In this document: piece after piece, positions 40,536-55,500 of the stretch
How positions within the stretch are numbered: position 1 is the stretch's first letter
Layout of the letters: each line of letters begins with the position of its first letter
Source of the DNA: Gloeothece verrucosa PCC 7822
GTDB lineage: Bacteria; Cyanobacteriota; Cyanobacteriia; Cyanobacteriales; Microcystaceae
Length of the DNA stretch: 64,000 nt
Assembly: GCF_000147335.1 (NCBI RefSeq)
Contig: NC_014533.1
Coordinates: forward strand, 372,001-436,000
Direction: 5' to 3'
The notes under the pieces: generated by a model
Databases searched by the model: none
What the model was told of the DNA's origin: nothing
The model's input: the letters and a program-made list of their open reading frames with translations, nothing else
Position numbers and translations under genes: made by a program

Positions 40536-43500
40536 TTATCCAATAGCTACAACATTAGCACCAGCATTAAAAAGGATATTACCTTTGACTTCAATAGAAC
40601 CAAACAGGGTTGAGTTCCCATTATAAGTAAAATCTTTGCTGGCTAAAAACTGTCCTGTGGTATTGGTAGCACCATTGTAAACAATTGAACCTTGAGAAAT
40701 AACGCGCAATTGACTGTTACTATCGGTAGTAGTGGTAGCCCCATTAAACGTAATACTACCGCTATTACTGCTATTTGCTAGTAAAGTCGAACCCGAAAAA
40801 CGCGCTCCACCATTCATATTAATCGAGCCAGAGGCAAATACCGATAAATTATTCGCTTGAACATTAGCAAGATTAATATTTCCGTTATTAGCAATCAATA
40901 CCACATTGTTGAGGTTATGGCCCTGACCGTTAAAATTAATACTTCCTTGCTCAACGATAATCACATAATTACTGAGATTAACTTGATTAGGAATCGTTAA
41001 GCCGCCATTAATCACACGAACCACTGTAGGATTGTTAGAAGTTCCCGCCGGTGGGAATTTTTGCGCCCAATCTGAGGCATTATTCAGGGTATTTTGTTGA
41101 GCATTAAAGATCACCGTCGGCGTTCCGGTGGGAATTTTAGCGACTAACTCCTGATTTAAAAGATCGCTATAAAGCGGAACCGTTACAGTTTGCTGTTCAA
41201 TCACTTGAGGCGGCAGCAGATTACTGTATTTACCCGTAGTCGCATTGCTAACCGTATAATTAGGCCCAACCGTAACCGCCCTGTCTACCAGAATCTGCTT
41301 ACCTGCTTGATCCACAATAGCATTACCCTGAGCATCTCTGAGAACCGGTAAAATAATATTTCCATTAAAGGTAAAGCCTTTACCCGCATAAATCAAGGCA
41401 TCATCATCTAAATTAAGCGGATTTCCATCAAAATCACCACCTCCATTGATGGTTACAGTTCCCTCGGCTTTAATCGTAAACGGACGCGGTTGATCATTAT
41501 TGAGAATCGTACCAATGGCTTGCGACTGACTCACAATCGCATTAGTCGGACTACTCAAGTTCAGCACAAAGATTTCATCCGCTTCTACGAGACGGTCCCC
41601 TTTAACCTCCACAGAAATCGTCTTAAGCGTTTCTCCCGGTGCAAAAGTCAGCGTGCCGCTTGTGGCTGTATAGTCAAGCCCGGCCGTAGCTGTACCATTA
41701 GCTGTACTATAATTGACGCTCACTGTCTTACCACTAGGGGCACTCAGACTAACCGTAAAAGTCGCTGTTGTGCTGCCACTATCTCCCTCAGTAACGCTCA
41801 CATTACCAACAGTGAGCGCGGGTAGGGGATCGTTATCAACAATAGTAGCAACAGCCACAGCATCACTAAGCGTCGCATGAGTCGGTTGTGTCAAATTGAG
41901 TAAGAAGCGTTCATCAAACTCATCGAGTTGATCATTAAGAATTTCCACCGAAACGGTTTGTGTGGTTTGTCCGGGTGCAAAAGTAAGGGTTCCGCTTGTG
42001 GCCCTGTAGTCAACCCCGGCAGTGGCTGTATCATTAGCCGTCGCATAATTAACCTGGATCGGTTTTTCACTTGCCGCAGAAAGATTCACTTTAAAGACCG
42101 CAAGACTCGTCCCATTGTCGCCTTCAGTAATAGAAACATCATCCACTGATAAGCTAGGCGCAGCATCATTATCCTCAATAGTGGCCTGTGCTTGGTTATC
42201 CCCTAAAGCAGCGAAAGTCGCGTTACTTAAAACAATCGAGAATTGCTCATCAAATTCATCCACCAGATCGCCAAGAATCGCCACAGAAATGGTTTGAGTC
42301 GTTTGTCCAGGGGCAAAAGTGAGGGTTCCTTGAGCCGCCACATAATCTAACGAGGATTTAGCCGTCGCGTCTTGTGTGGCAAAATTGACCGTAACCGTTT
42401 GGGTACTGGCCTCAGATAAGCTAACCGTAAAGATAGCTGTACTCGTATTGTTATCTCCTTCCACTACAGTAACGTCATTAATGGTTAAGCTAGGAAGCGG
42501 CTTAACATTAACCAGGAATTGATCCACACTGCTGGCACCCTCATCATCAGTCACCGTCAAACTCACCGTATAAGTTCCACTATTGCTATAAACATAGGTA
42601 GGTGTTAACGAATTAGTATTACTCGTTCCATCGCCAAAATTCCAGACAAAAGTATGAGTATCGAGAATACCCGGGTCTGTGTAAGTTCCATTAAAGCTAA
42701 CCGCTTGACCCTGATAAACAGTTTGATCTATTCCCGCCTTCACAGTGGGCGCAACATTAGAAACATTGACCTCTAAGCTTTGAGTGGTGACAGCGTTGTC
42801 TGAATCTTTAACCGAGAGAGTCACGATATAAACCCCATTTTCCACAAAAACGTGACTCACCGTTTGCCCGATAACTGCTTCGTTTCCATCGCCAAAATTC
42901 CAACTGTAAGTCAGAGAATCATTACCCGCATCAGTCGCACTCGCATTAAAGACCACCGTTGAACCTTCACTAGGAGTCAGATTACCCGTCATACTCGTTA
43001 TAGTAGGCGCAACATTATTAACGGTCACTAACAGACTTTGACTTGTCGCCGCGCCATCCGCATCCACAACCGTTACCGTGACCGTATAGTTTCCATTATT
43101 GGCCCAAGTATAATTGACATTCTGACCAGGAATCACCGCACTGCTATCGCCAAAATTCCAACTATAACTGAGGGTATCATTACCCGGATCAGTTGCTGTG
43201 GCACTGAAGCTACCGCTACTCCCTTCATTTAGGGCCGTTGGTGCATTCACACTGATTAAAGTGGGGGCAAGATTAAAGACGGAAACCGTAAGAGTATCTT
43301 GACCCATATCCCCGTTATTATCGATCACCGTGAGAGTAACGGTATAAGTTCCGTTATTAGCATAGGTATGAGTTGGGGTTAAGCTGCCGGTGTTGGTATT
43401 TCCGTCTCCAAAGTTCCAGATAATGCTATGACTGTCTAAAACTCCGGGGTCAGTATAACTACCGTTAAAGCTCACACTTTGCCCTTCAAAAGAGGTGAGA

Positions 43501-46500
43501 TCATTACCCGCATTCACCAGAGGAGCCAAGTTATTCACCGTCACCGTCAAGCTTTGCTGTGTGGCGTTTCCATTATCATCACTGACTGTCAGCGTCACCG
43601 TGTAAGTTCCGTTATCCGCAAAGGTATGACTAACCAGTTGACCTAAAATTGGCTCACTGTTATCACCAAAGTTCCAGCTATAGGTTAAGGGATCATTATT
43701 AATGTCTGTCGCTGTGGCATTAAAGCTTGCCGGCGTTCCTTCATTAAGAATAGAAGGACTCGAAATACTGGTAATAGTGGGCAGTGCATTGTTAACATTA
43801 ACCGTTAAACTTTGGCTGGTGCTGCCTCCATTCGTATCCGTAACCGTTAAAGTGGTGGTGTAAGTCCCACTGTTAACAAAGGTATGACTGACCGCGTTAC
43901 CCGTCATTGGATCACTACCATCGCCAAAATTCCAGGTATAAGTTAGCGCATCGTTGCCCGCATCTGTAGCCGTCGCACTAAAGTTAATTACAGTTCCCTC
44001 TTGCGGGTTGGGAGAGGTTTCTAAACTGGTAATAACCGGGGGCGCATTATTCACCGTAACCGTTACAGTGGTTTCATTAGAGCGATTACCGCTATCATCT
44101 GCAATGGTGTAGGTAAAGCTGTCAGTACCCACAAAACTCGCATTCGGGGTATAAGTAAGGGTTCCGTTCGCGTTAAAGGAAAGGGTTCCGTTGCTCGCAG
44201 ACTGACCAATTTGTACCGATGACAGGTCTAGTGTTCCATCTGCATCCGTGTCATTAGCCGCCACATCGATAACCACCGGCGCGGCTTGAGAGGTGGTGCT
44301 AGTATCGGGGTTCGCCTCTGGGGCTAACGGCTGATTTCCTTCACTGAAAATGACCACATTGTCAATGGTGACAGAACCCTCTTTGCTACCAAAACCGAGT
44401 AAATCAAAGTAGAGTTTAGCCACTGTACCCGCGCTAATACCCGTTAAATCCACTTGAACAATGCGAGAAGAGGTCAGGCCGATCAGATCGCCAGAAGTTG
44501 TTGCCCCATTTATCTTGACTTTTGGACTAAAGTATGCTGCCCCCGTATATTGTAGATTGAGGAAAGCGTCAGTTTGAGTAAGTCCGGCGGCTGTGCCTAC
44601 TAGGGGCGCAAGGGTATTCGCATCCAGTAAAGCCGCTTCAAAAGCATCACCCGGTGCTGAGGGACTACTGTCAAGGTCACTGTTAATGAGGGTAAACTGT
44701 AGCGTCTTAGCCCCTTGAGGAATGACAAAGCTTTGAGAGAAATTAGTCAACAGGGGCGAGGTTTCTTGTAAGACCGCTTGACCATTAATGATCGCTGTCG
44801 CGCCGCGTGTAGACCAACCGAAATTCGGATCGGTGCGGTTACTAATATTAAAGTTTCCATTGAGGATAGCGATCAGTGGGCTTGAGGTCAACGGTGCTTG
44901 GAGCGTTCCTTTTCCGTTAGCGAGATTACTATTGCGGGCCTGATGGAGAATTTGTAAGTCCAGACTCGAGGGAAGCTTACGTACCCCCGGAGCCAACATA
45001 GTATTCATCAGGTCATAAGCATAAGTGGTTGCATCCAAGTGAGAGCGATCGCTGGTTAATTTTGCACTGAAATTATTCCCAACAAAGAACGAAGAACCGC
45101 TAAGCGTTTTAACATTGCTATCAAATCCGTTCCAACCACTGATAAAGCCAGCAATATGACCCATTTCATGTAACATCGTGGTCAGCAAATCATAACTTCC
45201 ATAAGCGGCTGAATTGGATGTAGCTTGGAAAGCACTGTCATTGAGAGATTGACTAAATTCGCTGTGATCAAGCGGCGTAGGATCAATAAACCAACCCAAC
45301 CCATTACCGTCAATATCGATCACAATTTGGCCCCCGATGGGTCGTCCTTGAGCATCAAATTGAGCCACTTTCGCTTCTGCGAGTTGACCGACGGGTAAGT
45401 CTTCGAGGATCACATCAAAGCTAAACGGATTTTCTGGGTTTAATTGACTATTCCAGAGACTCAGCGCCGCCGCTTTAACACTTCCCAGTAATTCCGGCGA
45501 GTTGAGAAGATTACCCGTGAACCCAGTGCTGTTAGTGACAGGAGCGGCTTTCAGTTGATTATTTTGTAAGTCAGGGTCAGCACCCGAATAGCTATTACCA
45601 TCTTTGGGTTCAACAGTGTTATCAGTCCCGTTAGTTAGTTCTTCAGAAATATACTGAGGCAATTCATTGATTAATTGAGAAGCCGTTTTTCTGGCCTCAT
45701 CTCGTTTAGTGAGCAATTCATCTCGCACATCATTAGACAGATTAGTGAACAACTTCAAACCACTGAGGGTTTCAATATCCGCAACAGTTGTCACATACTC
45801 TTCATTTCTCCAATCTAACCAACGGGGATCAGTAACCGATTCAAACCCTTTAGCCGCCGCCGAGGTATTTTTAAATTTAACAGCAATCACACGGGTATCA
45901 GCCGTAATATCTGACAAGCTCATTCCCGGGCGGTCCATCACCAGGATCACCTTCCAAATGAATTCTGGTACCACAGGAACCACCGATCCTTCTTTCCCGA
46001 AAAGGTCTTCACTCGTCTTGTAAGCATCTCTGAGAGTGGGGGCCGGAGCTTCGGGTAAAGTTGTTAGTGTGGCTTGAGAACCGCCAGCAATAATATAAAG
46101 TTCTTTTCCTTGAGCCACCAAAGATTGAGCGTAAAGGTCCAGAGAACGCCAAGGTCCAACCGCCACGTCAATTTGCTGTGGTAGCGTGTTGCTCAAGATA
46201 TAGGTTCCGGCCATATCTTTTTCCGTGCGGTTAAAATCAGCCGAGGTGGCCATCTGACCGGGTATATAACCACTCTTCTTGTAAGAATTAATATCAGGAT
46301 TACTTAAGCCGCCAGGCGCATTACTGAGGGTGGGATCGGTGGTAAAGCGAGGATCTACCGGCGTAGTTGGACCCAGAGTCGCAATGGTTGAAGCATTCAC
46401 CACTGAGCTAACCCAATTGGGGGTATAGATAAAACTATTAGTGGAACTATCGATGGAACTATTGTAAGATGCCGCGTATTGAGGCTTTTCAATCAGATAA

Positions 46501-49500
46501 TTATTTTTTTGATTAAAGGAATCAGTAACAGCCTGTTGTTCCTGGTCTTTAACCTGTATTCCTAAGCCCAAAGACGCACTCTTGAAGAAAACATCATCAA
46601 TGAGAACTTCTGTATTACCATTGAGTTTAAACTTGAGCGTTGTGGGTCGTCCACGCAAGTCAATGCCCCACGCTTCAGGAATTTCTAGGGTAAAGGTTTC
46701 AAACCCGCGTTTACCGTAGCTAATTTCATCCGCATTTTGGCCCAGTTTTAGCTTAATGGTGCCGATGAGAACAGAACTATCATCAAGGAATACTTGCAGG
46801 GTATCGGTACTATCAGCCGTCGCATCTTTAACATAGAGGTTAAAGCGTAATGCCCCCGTATCAGGGATAATAAAGCGATTGTGGCTAATTTCAGTCAAGT
46901 CTGAATTGAGTTTAATGGCATAATTCGCTTGAGAACGATCCACGCCTAGACGATTCAATTCACGCCATAAAGTCGGATCGCTAGACTGAGAAATATCATT
47001 GATATTGACTAAATGAGAATAAAGATCGACGCTTCCTGAGCTATCTCCATTATGGAATGACCAGCCCGGCAGCGATTTAGAAATTAACGTGCGTAGGAGT
47101 GTTTGCGCGGGGTTAATCTGAGTAATTGCATCAAAATTGCCATTAAAGATCGTGGGAACCGCATAGTCTCCCCGCATTCTGCGGCTATAAGTATTATCAA
47201 AGTTTAACGGCGTTTTCTCGCTTACAGACGTGTTCGGGCGTAAATTTTTACCACCTCCTAAAACCGAGAAGAACCAACCGGTGCCGATGCCCTCCCAAGG
47301 AGCCGTCGTCGCGTTATTCGCCCAGTTTGTATTGCTTTGAATATGATTAGGAACATACCAAGGATTTAATTGATTGTTAACGCCCAGAAAATCCGTATCG
47401 TAGAACTGGGTATTATAGCCGTCAGCTAAACGACGATAGAGGGCATCTGGTGCTTCTGTTAATCCGAGATTAGCGGTGCCACTGTACCAGCTTAATACTC
47501 GTCCATGTACGCCGCCTTGTCCAGCAAATATGGGAATAGGACCAATATTGAGGGGGTCTGTTTCTCGGGTAAAGCCGGCTCGACTATTGAGATAATTAGT
47601 GGTTCCTTGCCGCGTTCCTAACTGAAGGTTAATGTTGGGGGTATTGGCATAGAAATTAACCGCACTTTCAGTAAAACTGGTGTCAGTAATTTGAACCGGG
47701 GTAAATTGGAATATTTCGCCGCCTCTTCCGTGTCCCCGCATGATATTAGTCTTCATAGCCGCAAAGGTATTCTTGTTGTATCCCCAAGTCGGTGACATAT
47801 GAGGACCATGTTCAATATCCAGACTATTAACTTGCATCAACTGTCTGACTACCTCATCCTGCCAGCTTCCGTAAGTGGGGTTAAACACAATGGGTAAATT
47901 GTCGGGGCGGGTGAGATTATTACCGTTATTTAAATCAGCATCCTTAGTTTTAAAGGGATTTAAAGACCTTCCACTTTCGACTCCAATGAGATCAAATAGA
48001 TCCATATCTCCGGTAAAAGGTTTATTTTTGTTTGCCGCGTTAGATGTCCACTCGTTACCCGTGTTATCGATGCCGCGATCCCTTGTTAAATTATTGAGGA
48101 AATTCGGATCGTAGAGAATTGATTCTTTAGTGTAGTTTGGCGTGATGTTAACATCAATCGGCTCAGGATGATTGAGGAAATCCGGATACTTTAAGACATC
48201 GTTACGATTATCGTAAATAACACCGCCTTTAACGTAGGCGCGACTATGAGTATATTCAGTGGTTTCCCCAGGAATCGTATAGCGGAATAAAGTTAGCCCA
48301 TCGGTGGGATGATAATCAGTCGGAGTACCATTATTCCATTGATTTTCCCAAGCAGTCCAGTAATTTTCCCAATAGTTTTTCCAGTAATCATCATATTGTT
48401 TGTCTGGTGCCAAACTGTTGAGGGTAGTAGCGTTAAAGCCGGGGATATATTGATTGAGTTCATCTGAAGAATATTCCTTCCAATGTCCTTCCCAATGGGT
48501 TTCCCAATCATATCGACGTTGGGCATGAAGTCCTGTACCTCCGTCGAGTTTTCGGAAAACAGCATCGGGTACATTAACCAGTTTACTGAGGGGTTTGGGT
48601 TTGTACAAGCCCACTAAACCAACCGGTCCGTCTTGACTACTGGCAAAGGTATTAGCATCAACGTTAGGTATCAAATAATTCATTAAATAGTAATCTTCTT
48701 TCTTAATGGTCTTGGGTTTCAAGAACATTGCTTTAGGAGAACTATTTAACTGACGGAAAATCGGGGCCTGTTTGTTAGTAAAGCGCACTTGGGTGATGAC
48801 GTTTTGCTGTTGAGAAACATCCCAGAAACCAAAGATAGCACCCGGTGAGAGGCCGCCTTCTTCGGCCATTTTCCACCAATAATCCGCCTCTTGTTGACTA
48901 ATACCTCGGCGTTGCGCTTCTGCATCAAAGTTAGTGCGATCAAATTTCCAATTGTTCGGAGAACCAATCAATCCGTTAAAGGTTTGATTGTAAATATAGT
49001 CAGTGGGTTGGGTATATTGACTATCTTGGTTTTGTGCGCGGGTACCTGTCCGGTCACTGCGAATACCTGGATTACCCGGATCGATAGTGGGAAGCTGGCT
49101 GAGGTTACGTCCTCCAGGGGTTAAGGTTCCCGATTCGAGGTTAGGAACCGTCTGATAATAATTATCTGCATAGGTGGTATTATTCCAAACCTGAACCAGA
49201 GGTTCATAGAAGTTTCCATAACCTAACTGTAATCGTCGATTGAACGGCCAAGGAATATTGACATCAATGGCGTTGAGACTCTTTTGATAGAAGTCATGAG
49301 GATCTAAAGTGGTTACCTGGAAGTCGCGTTCAGCTTGTCCTTGACTATTGGTAACCGGACTTCCATCTGAGTTGATGCGACCGCCGGCATAGGGGAAGAA
49401 TGTCCCCAACCGTTGCACGATTTCGCTATTAACGACTGTGCCGCGACTAAACCCAATAAAGTGAAGCGGCGAGTTAAAGATATCCCCTTGCTGACGTACT

Positions 49501-52500
49501 AGATTACCTTTTGTATCATACAGAGATACCAGTTGATCGCCGTTGTATCGACCCACCTTGCCGCCCAGAAGTTGGTCTAATTGAACAATAGAGGTAAAGA
49601 ACGCATCAGCCGCCGCTTCTGTATAACCGGAATCTGCAATTGCTGACTCATTTGCGCCTAGCCAATCGGGTAACAGCACTAGGGGTAGTGCATCATATTT
49701 GGGTTTATTGAGGAAAGAGGTTAATTTTGTTAAATAATTCGGGTCACTGGTGGGATTATCTGGGTTAGTAAAGCCGCTTTCTTCTTTAAACTCTGTCAAG
49801 AGTTGTCGGTTTTTATCAATGGGTACCCAGAAACCTGTAGGGCGATCATACTTCATGACCACACCGCCATCCGTAGAGTCAATAATACTGTTGGCGAGTT
49901 TGTAAATTTCCGAAGGAATTTCTAGGGCAGAAACAATAGGCGGGTTAAAGCCGTGAGTAATCACGCTTACACTAGCAAAAGGAGTGGTGGCGACGGGATT
50001 TTTCGCTTTAAATTCGCCTAACTTCAGATTCCGTTTGCCGTCAACCGTAAAGGCTTCTACTGCCCAATAGTATTTCTGTCCTGCGGTTAAGGTGAGTTCA
50101 TCCGGAAGGGTAAAGGAGGTGTTATCAAAGGCAAGTATTCTTTGATTACTCCAACTCCAGCGATCAGACTCCCATGTAGCTGTCAAAATTCGGTTGGGGT
50201 TGAAATCCTTGTAACCGTTCCAATCTCGCGTCAAAAAGTCAAGTTTTTGCTGTTCGCTTAAGCCCGGTAGAACAGTAGGATCAGAAACATCCACCACTTT
50301 ATCCCAAGGTAATAAGCCTTTACCCTCTGAGAAGGTACTGATAAATAAATTAACTTTATTGACACCCGCCTCTATTCCGTCGTCAAAGTCCCAACTAAAC
50401 TTCGGAGTCAGAGGTTTCTCTTGAGTTTGGGTGTTATCAATGGGACCGAGTAAACTCAACCAAGGAGGTGTAGAAGTGGCTAAACCGCGAGGACCGGTGC
50501 CAATGGGTCCATAAGGACTGGTTTGTAAATTCCCTTGAGCATCAGGTTTTTGCAGAATTCCATAAGTAAATTGGTTTCTGGGGCGATCTTCTTTAATAAT
50601 TCCATAATCTGCCGCCACACTAATGCGAGGATTAATATCATCAATGGGAACACGAATTAAATCATTAGCAAAAGTAGCACGTTGAGTAGCGGGATTAAAG
50701 AAGGGCGATTCAGGATTGCGGTCTAGTCCGTCTAAGATAAATTCATCCGGATTATTGAGGGTATAAATAATTTGCTCAACATCGAAGACGAAAAGCCCCG
50801 GCGTGTTGGGATAAGAGGCATAGAGATAGCGATTATCGGCAGATAGCACCAAACTCTCCGCTAATCCTCCCGGTATGGGGCGAGTAGCCGCCGCTAGGGT
50901 GGGATTTGGCCCTAGGGGATTAATAATGATCCCGATATTGCTACCTGCTTGCACCCCATCTACATCTTCCTTCTTATAGCCGTACGGGCCCCCATTCCAA
51001 CCGACGACGAACCCATAACGCCCATCATTCGTAATAGCCACCGATTTAGCATTATTTACATCAAAATAATCATCTGGTGCGCCAAGGGCTAGTTCAGTGT
51101 AGCTAACACTAGCCGCAAATTGATCAGGATTACTATTGGTGATGCTAATTAAGCCGTATCCCGTGCGATCGCTCTGACGGTTTGTAAAGACCATTTTATC
51201 GGGATTGGGTGTCGCCGCAATGCCTTCTGCGAGTTGTTCTCCTTGTATTTGTCCAATGACTTCACGCCACCTGTGGCTATTCAAGCGCCCGTTTTGCGGT
51301 TGGTCTGCCGGATCGATGTTAATGACAAAAATTTGGCTCTTAGTCGCCGCATTGGCCTTGACAAATGGGATATTTGGTGATGTGACAAATAATTTCCGCC
51401 CATCACTGCTAATGGCCATCTTGCGAATTCCATAAGGCGCAGGTCGTACCTGAATGGTTTGAACTACTTGGTGATAGGTGGAGGAAGAAGGATTAATATC
51501 TAAAACATAAATTGCCCCGATTTGTCCGTCGCCAATATAAGCGTATTGATCGCGTGAATCAATCACAATAGACCGAGGGGCGGTTCCTTCCCCAACCTTA
51601 ATGGGATTAATTCCCTCAGTTTCAAGATTGGTATCCACCTGTTGAAGGGTCATAGTATCCACTAAGGCCACTTTGCCGGATTGTTCTAGCGGCACATAAG
51701 CGCGAACCCCATCAGTCGTTAAGGCCAGTTCTTGGGGTCTATCGGGTCCATCTTCTCCTACAGGAATGCGAGCTAATAAGAGATTACTACTGGTTTTGCT
51801 CGGGTCTTCAAAAATAACGCGCGGATCTCGGCCATCGACGACGGAAATCGAATCACTGGTCTTAAGCGCCCCAAAGACATAATTACCGGCTGAAGAGAGC
51901 TTAATTTCATTACTACCGAGTTTGATAATGTCATAGATCGGATCAGTTCCTTCTCGGCCTCTGAGTTGTTTTTGTTTGCGTTTGATACTAATACTAGAAA
52001 TGCCCAGAGCAAGCGACGTAGGAACTTCGATAGCAACCTTGAATAAGTTATTGCCTAAGTTTTGGCTCAAACTCGACAGAACAGTGCCTTGATAGGTTTG
52101 GTTCCCGACGCGGAAATCCACTTCTAAGTCTTCAAATTGAGTACCCAAGGGATCGGGTAAACTATTGGGTTCAATCAGGACATTGCTACCAGTTACATAC
52201 AAAATGGGTTCGCCACTGCTAAAGGTTAACTCGGCTTTTTGTAGTGCAGGCGGCGCGGTGGGACCTTGTTCCGTAGAGGCCACAGGGCCTAAAGAGATTT
52301 CAAATGAGGGAATGCCTTGAGGATCAAGTTGAACATTGGCCCGCGTCACACTCGGTAAACCGGTGGCCGGAACTTTGAGAATATTGACTGAGGAGATGTC
52401 ATAAGTAATGGACAGGAAAGGACGAGTGTCAAACAATTGCATGAAGGTGTCTGCTTGGGCCACCGCACGATTAACATTGCTGAGTACCTTAGCCGCACTG

Positions 52501-55500
52501 CCGAGAAGCTTATTAGACACTCGTAACGCTTTAACTAGATTATTGCGTAGCGGTTCTAAGCGTCTGACTTTATCAGAAACCGCGTTGTAAATTTTTCTTA
52601 AAGTGGTGACCAGTTCTTCATCAGCTTCAGAGCGAATTAACAGATCAATTTGTTCTAGCGTAAAGCTTTCGATTTTCTTGAGCCAACGAGGCAGCACTCG
52701 CACGTAAGCTTGTATTTCTTGATTCTTCTCTTTAATTTCTTTGGTGGTATCTTCTAATTCTTTTAATTTGTCTTTAAAACCATCCCATTGTACAAGCGGT
52801 GAGGCGATGGCCCCCTCTGTCGCGTAAGCCGCCGTTAAGTTTTCATCTAAATCCCCGATGGTAATCGAATAAGAATCATTTTCCGAAGAAATCGCGCTAG
52901 TTCCCGTTAAGAATCCGAGGGCGGCCGAGAAGTTATCTACAAAATAAGTGGGCATTTTGTAGGTAACATTGAGTTTACCTTTGACTACCGAGGCACTACC
53001 AGCGAAATTATCCGGCACAGCTACTAAATATTCACCCGGACGCGCCGCACCTTGCCAAGGCGGTGATTGAGTGCGAATCATTCCGTCAGTTCCCACAACC
53101 GCCGATTCAACGGCTAACCATTTGGTTTGCCATACGCCGGTGATGTCCGGAACGGCGGCTTTTTCTAGGAGATAAACTTCGGTTCCGGGGGCGATATTTT
53201 GGCTGTTGGGTAAGGCAAATTGAAGCGGTAGGGCTAATGCACCACCATCTAACTCGAGTTTAAAGGCTCCGGCAAAGTTAAAGCCTTGAGGAATGGCTAA
53301 GTTTGAGGAAATCTCCGCCGCCGTTAAAGGAGTCAGATTCACGGTTGTGTCATAGATCAGTGCCTCGGGAGCCACTAATACTTGTGAACCATCACTCGCT
53401 TGAATCACGCCGCCTTCTGTGCCTAAAACTGTCGCGCCTAGATGAGGGGTCGTCACTTGAACCGGAATAACCGCTTCTGCCGCACCGTAAATGACAGTAA
53501 CATCAGCAACCCCTTCCTTGAGAGCGGTAATTAAACCGTTTGCATCCACTTGCAGAACGGTGGGGTCACTGACAAAGTAACGAGTTCCCACAGAAGCTAA
53601 TCTTAAATCAGGAGAATCGGGAATATCGGCTATTCCTACTAATAATTTGCGGGTAGCGTTTTTCGTGAGTGTAACCGCTAAAGGATAAATATCTAGCCCG
53701 TTTTCCTCGGCCACTGAGATATAAAACTCGTTTGTCGTGGTGGGTGTCGCTTGGCTGCCGATTCTTGTCGCTGTAACCGCTTGAATTCCATTACGTGCGG
53801 CTTTGAGAACTGTTACGCCTTCGGCGAGTCCGCTAACATAGCCGGTGCTGGTGATGCTGGCGATGCTGGCATTTTCTGAGCTAAAGCTGAGATAAGAACT
53901 CGGTAAGAGAACATTTTTCTGGTCGGCAAAATCGCCCATAACCATTAAGGTTGTTCCTTTACCCACTTCAAGGCGTGGATTTCCTACCACAAAGTCTAGG
54001 TCTACTAAGGGGGCGTTGCTGACAGTAATATTAATCGTCTGGGGTGCAGAAGCACTATAACCGTCATCTGCTAGAAGAGTAAAGCTTGCCGTTCCACTGT
54101 AACCGGTTTGCGGTGAGAAGGTAACAGAGGTTCCATCAGGGCTAAATTTGATGCTGCCCTTAGTGGGGTCAATAATGCGATAGAAAATTGGGTCGCCTTC
54201 TGGATCAATGGCTAATGAAGCGATATCAATGGTCGTCTCTAAATCGACGTGTGTCAGCACTGATTTAGTATTGACTAACGGGGCGCGATTGGCAATAAAT
54301 CCGTAATTACCGCCTAGAATTTGCACATCTGTGGCATTAATTACCCCATCTCGGTTTAAATCTAGGGCTTTGCTGTAACCTGTTTGTCCGGCTGCTTTGC
54401 CTAATGCCGAGGAAATTAGTTGTCCGTCTAACCCATCCACTAACCCATCTCGGTTAAGATCGCCCGCGACAGACACCTGTAACGAGTAATTGCCTCCGGT
54501 TAAACTACTAAATTCCACCAGATTTAATCCGGACTGAGAAAGGGCAAATAACGCATAGGTACTATCATTCGCCTGTTGGGTGACTAAGGGGGTCAATCCT
54601 TGCAGCAGAGGAATAGAGGGAACTAACGTATTATTACCCTGTACCTCGACCCCAATCACCACCACACCATTGCTAGTGGTCTGGATTTCTGAGTCACGCA
54701 AACTGAAGGTATAACGGGCGGTTTGATTGGGGTTTAATGTGCCTGATGTCGGTGTGGGATTGAATTGAGCCGCACTGCCTAAGTCCCCTAAAATGCTGCC
54801 AATTTGAGGCGTGGTACCATAAGTAATCACCTCTCCACCCGTTCCCGGTGAGCCTGTGGCCAAGGTTAAGCGATCATCAGAGACAGAATAAGCATAGCGG
54901 CTCGATTGTCCTAACGCTAAATTGCGAGCAGAAATTAAATGGCCCTGATCGTCATAACGATAGATAATTTGGGTGCCGTCTGGGGCAGTAATTTGAGTTA
55001 AACGCCCTGCCGCATCTTTAACGAAACTCACTGTCTCGCCTGTAGAACTGGTAATGCCGCTATCACTGTAAATCAAGCGCGTTCCGTTAGCGGCTTTAAT
55101 TTCTTCTACACCTCGTTCTGTAGAGAGGTAGTAAACGGTACCATCGGGAGCGCTTAAGGTATATTCAGCCCCGTTAAAGAGTTCACTCGCGGGATTATAG
55201 GGATTGCCGGTATTTAACTCATATAAACGATTACCGGCTAAGGTTAACTGTGCATTTGCGCTGGTGAGGGTATAGTTAACGCCCGCATCTGCCACCCATG
55301 CCGGTGTGTAATAGGTTAATCCAGGAATTTGATGACGTTGTGGAGCAAAGGTAAAACCGACTCGCTCGCCGCTAGGAAGGGTTAAGTATAAACGAGTTCC
55401 GATACGGAAAGGATTGTAAACCCCGCGAATTTCTTGTCCGGTGGCGGGGACATTGGTTTCTATATTGGTTTCTAGGGTTGCTAACCGCCAACCACTACCG

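Noticed and set aside
52408..52590. Small plus-strand ORFs opposite the giant gene (this and many others between 41490 and 61011)
   Set aside because: They are shadows of the repetitive, GC-balanced giant reading frame, with no own start signals.
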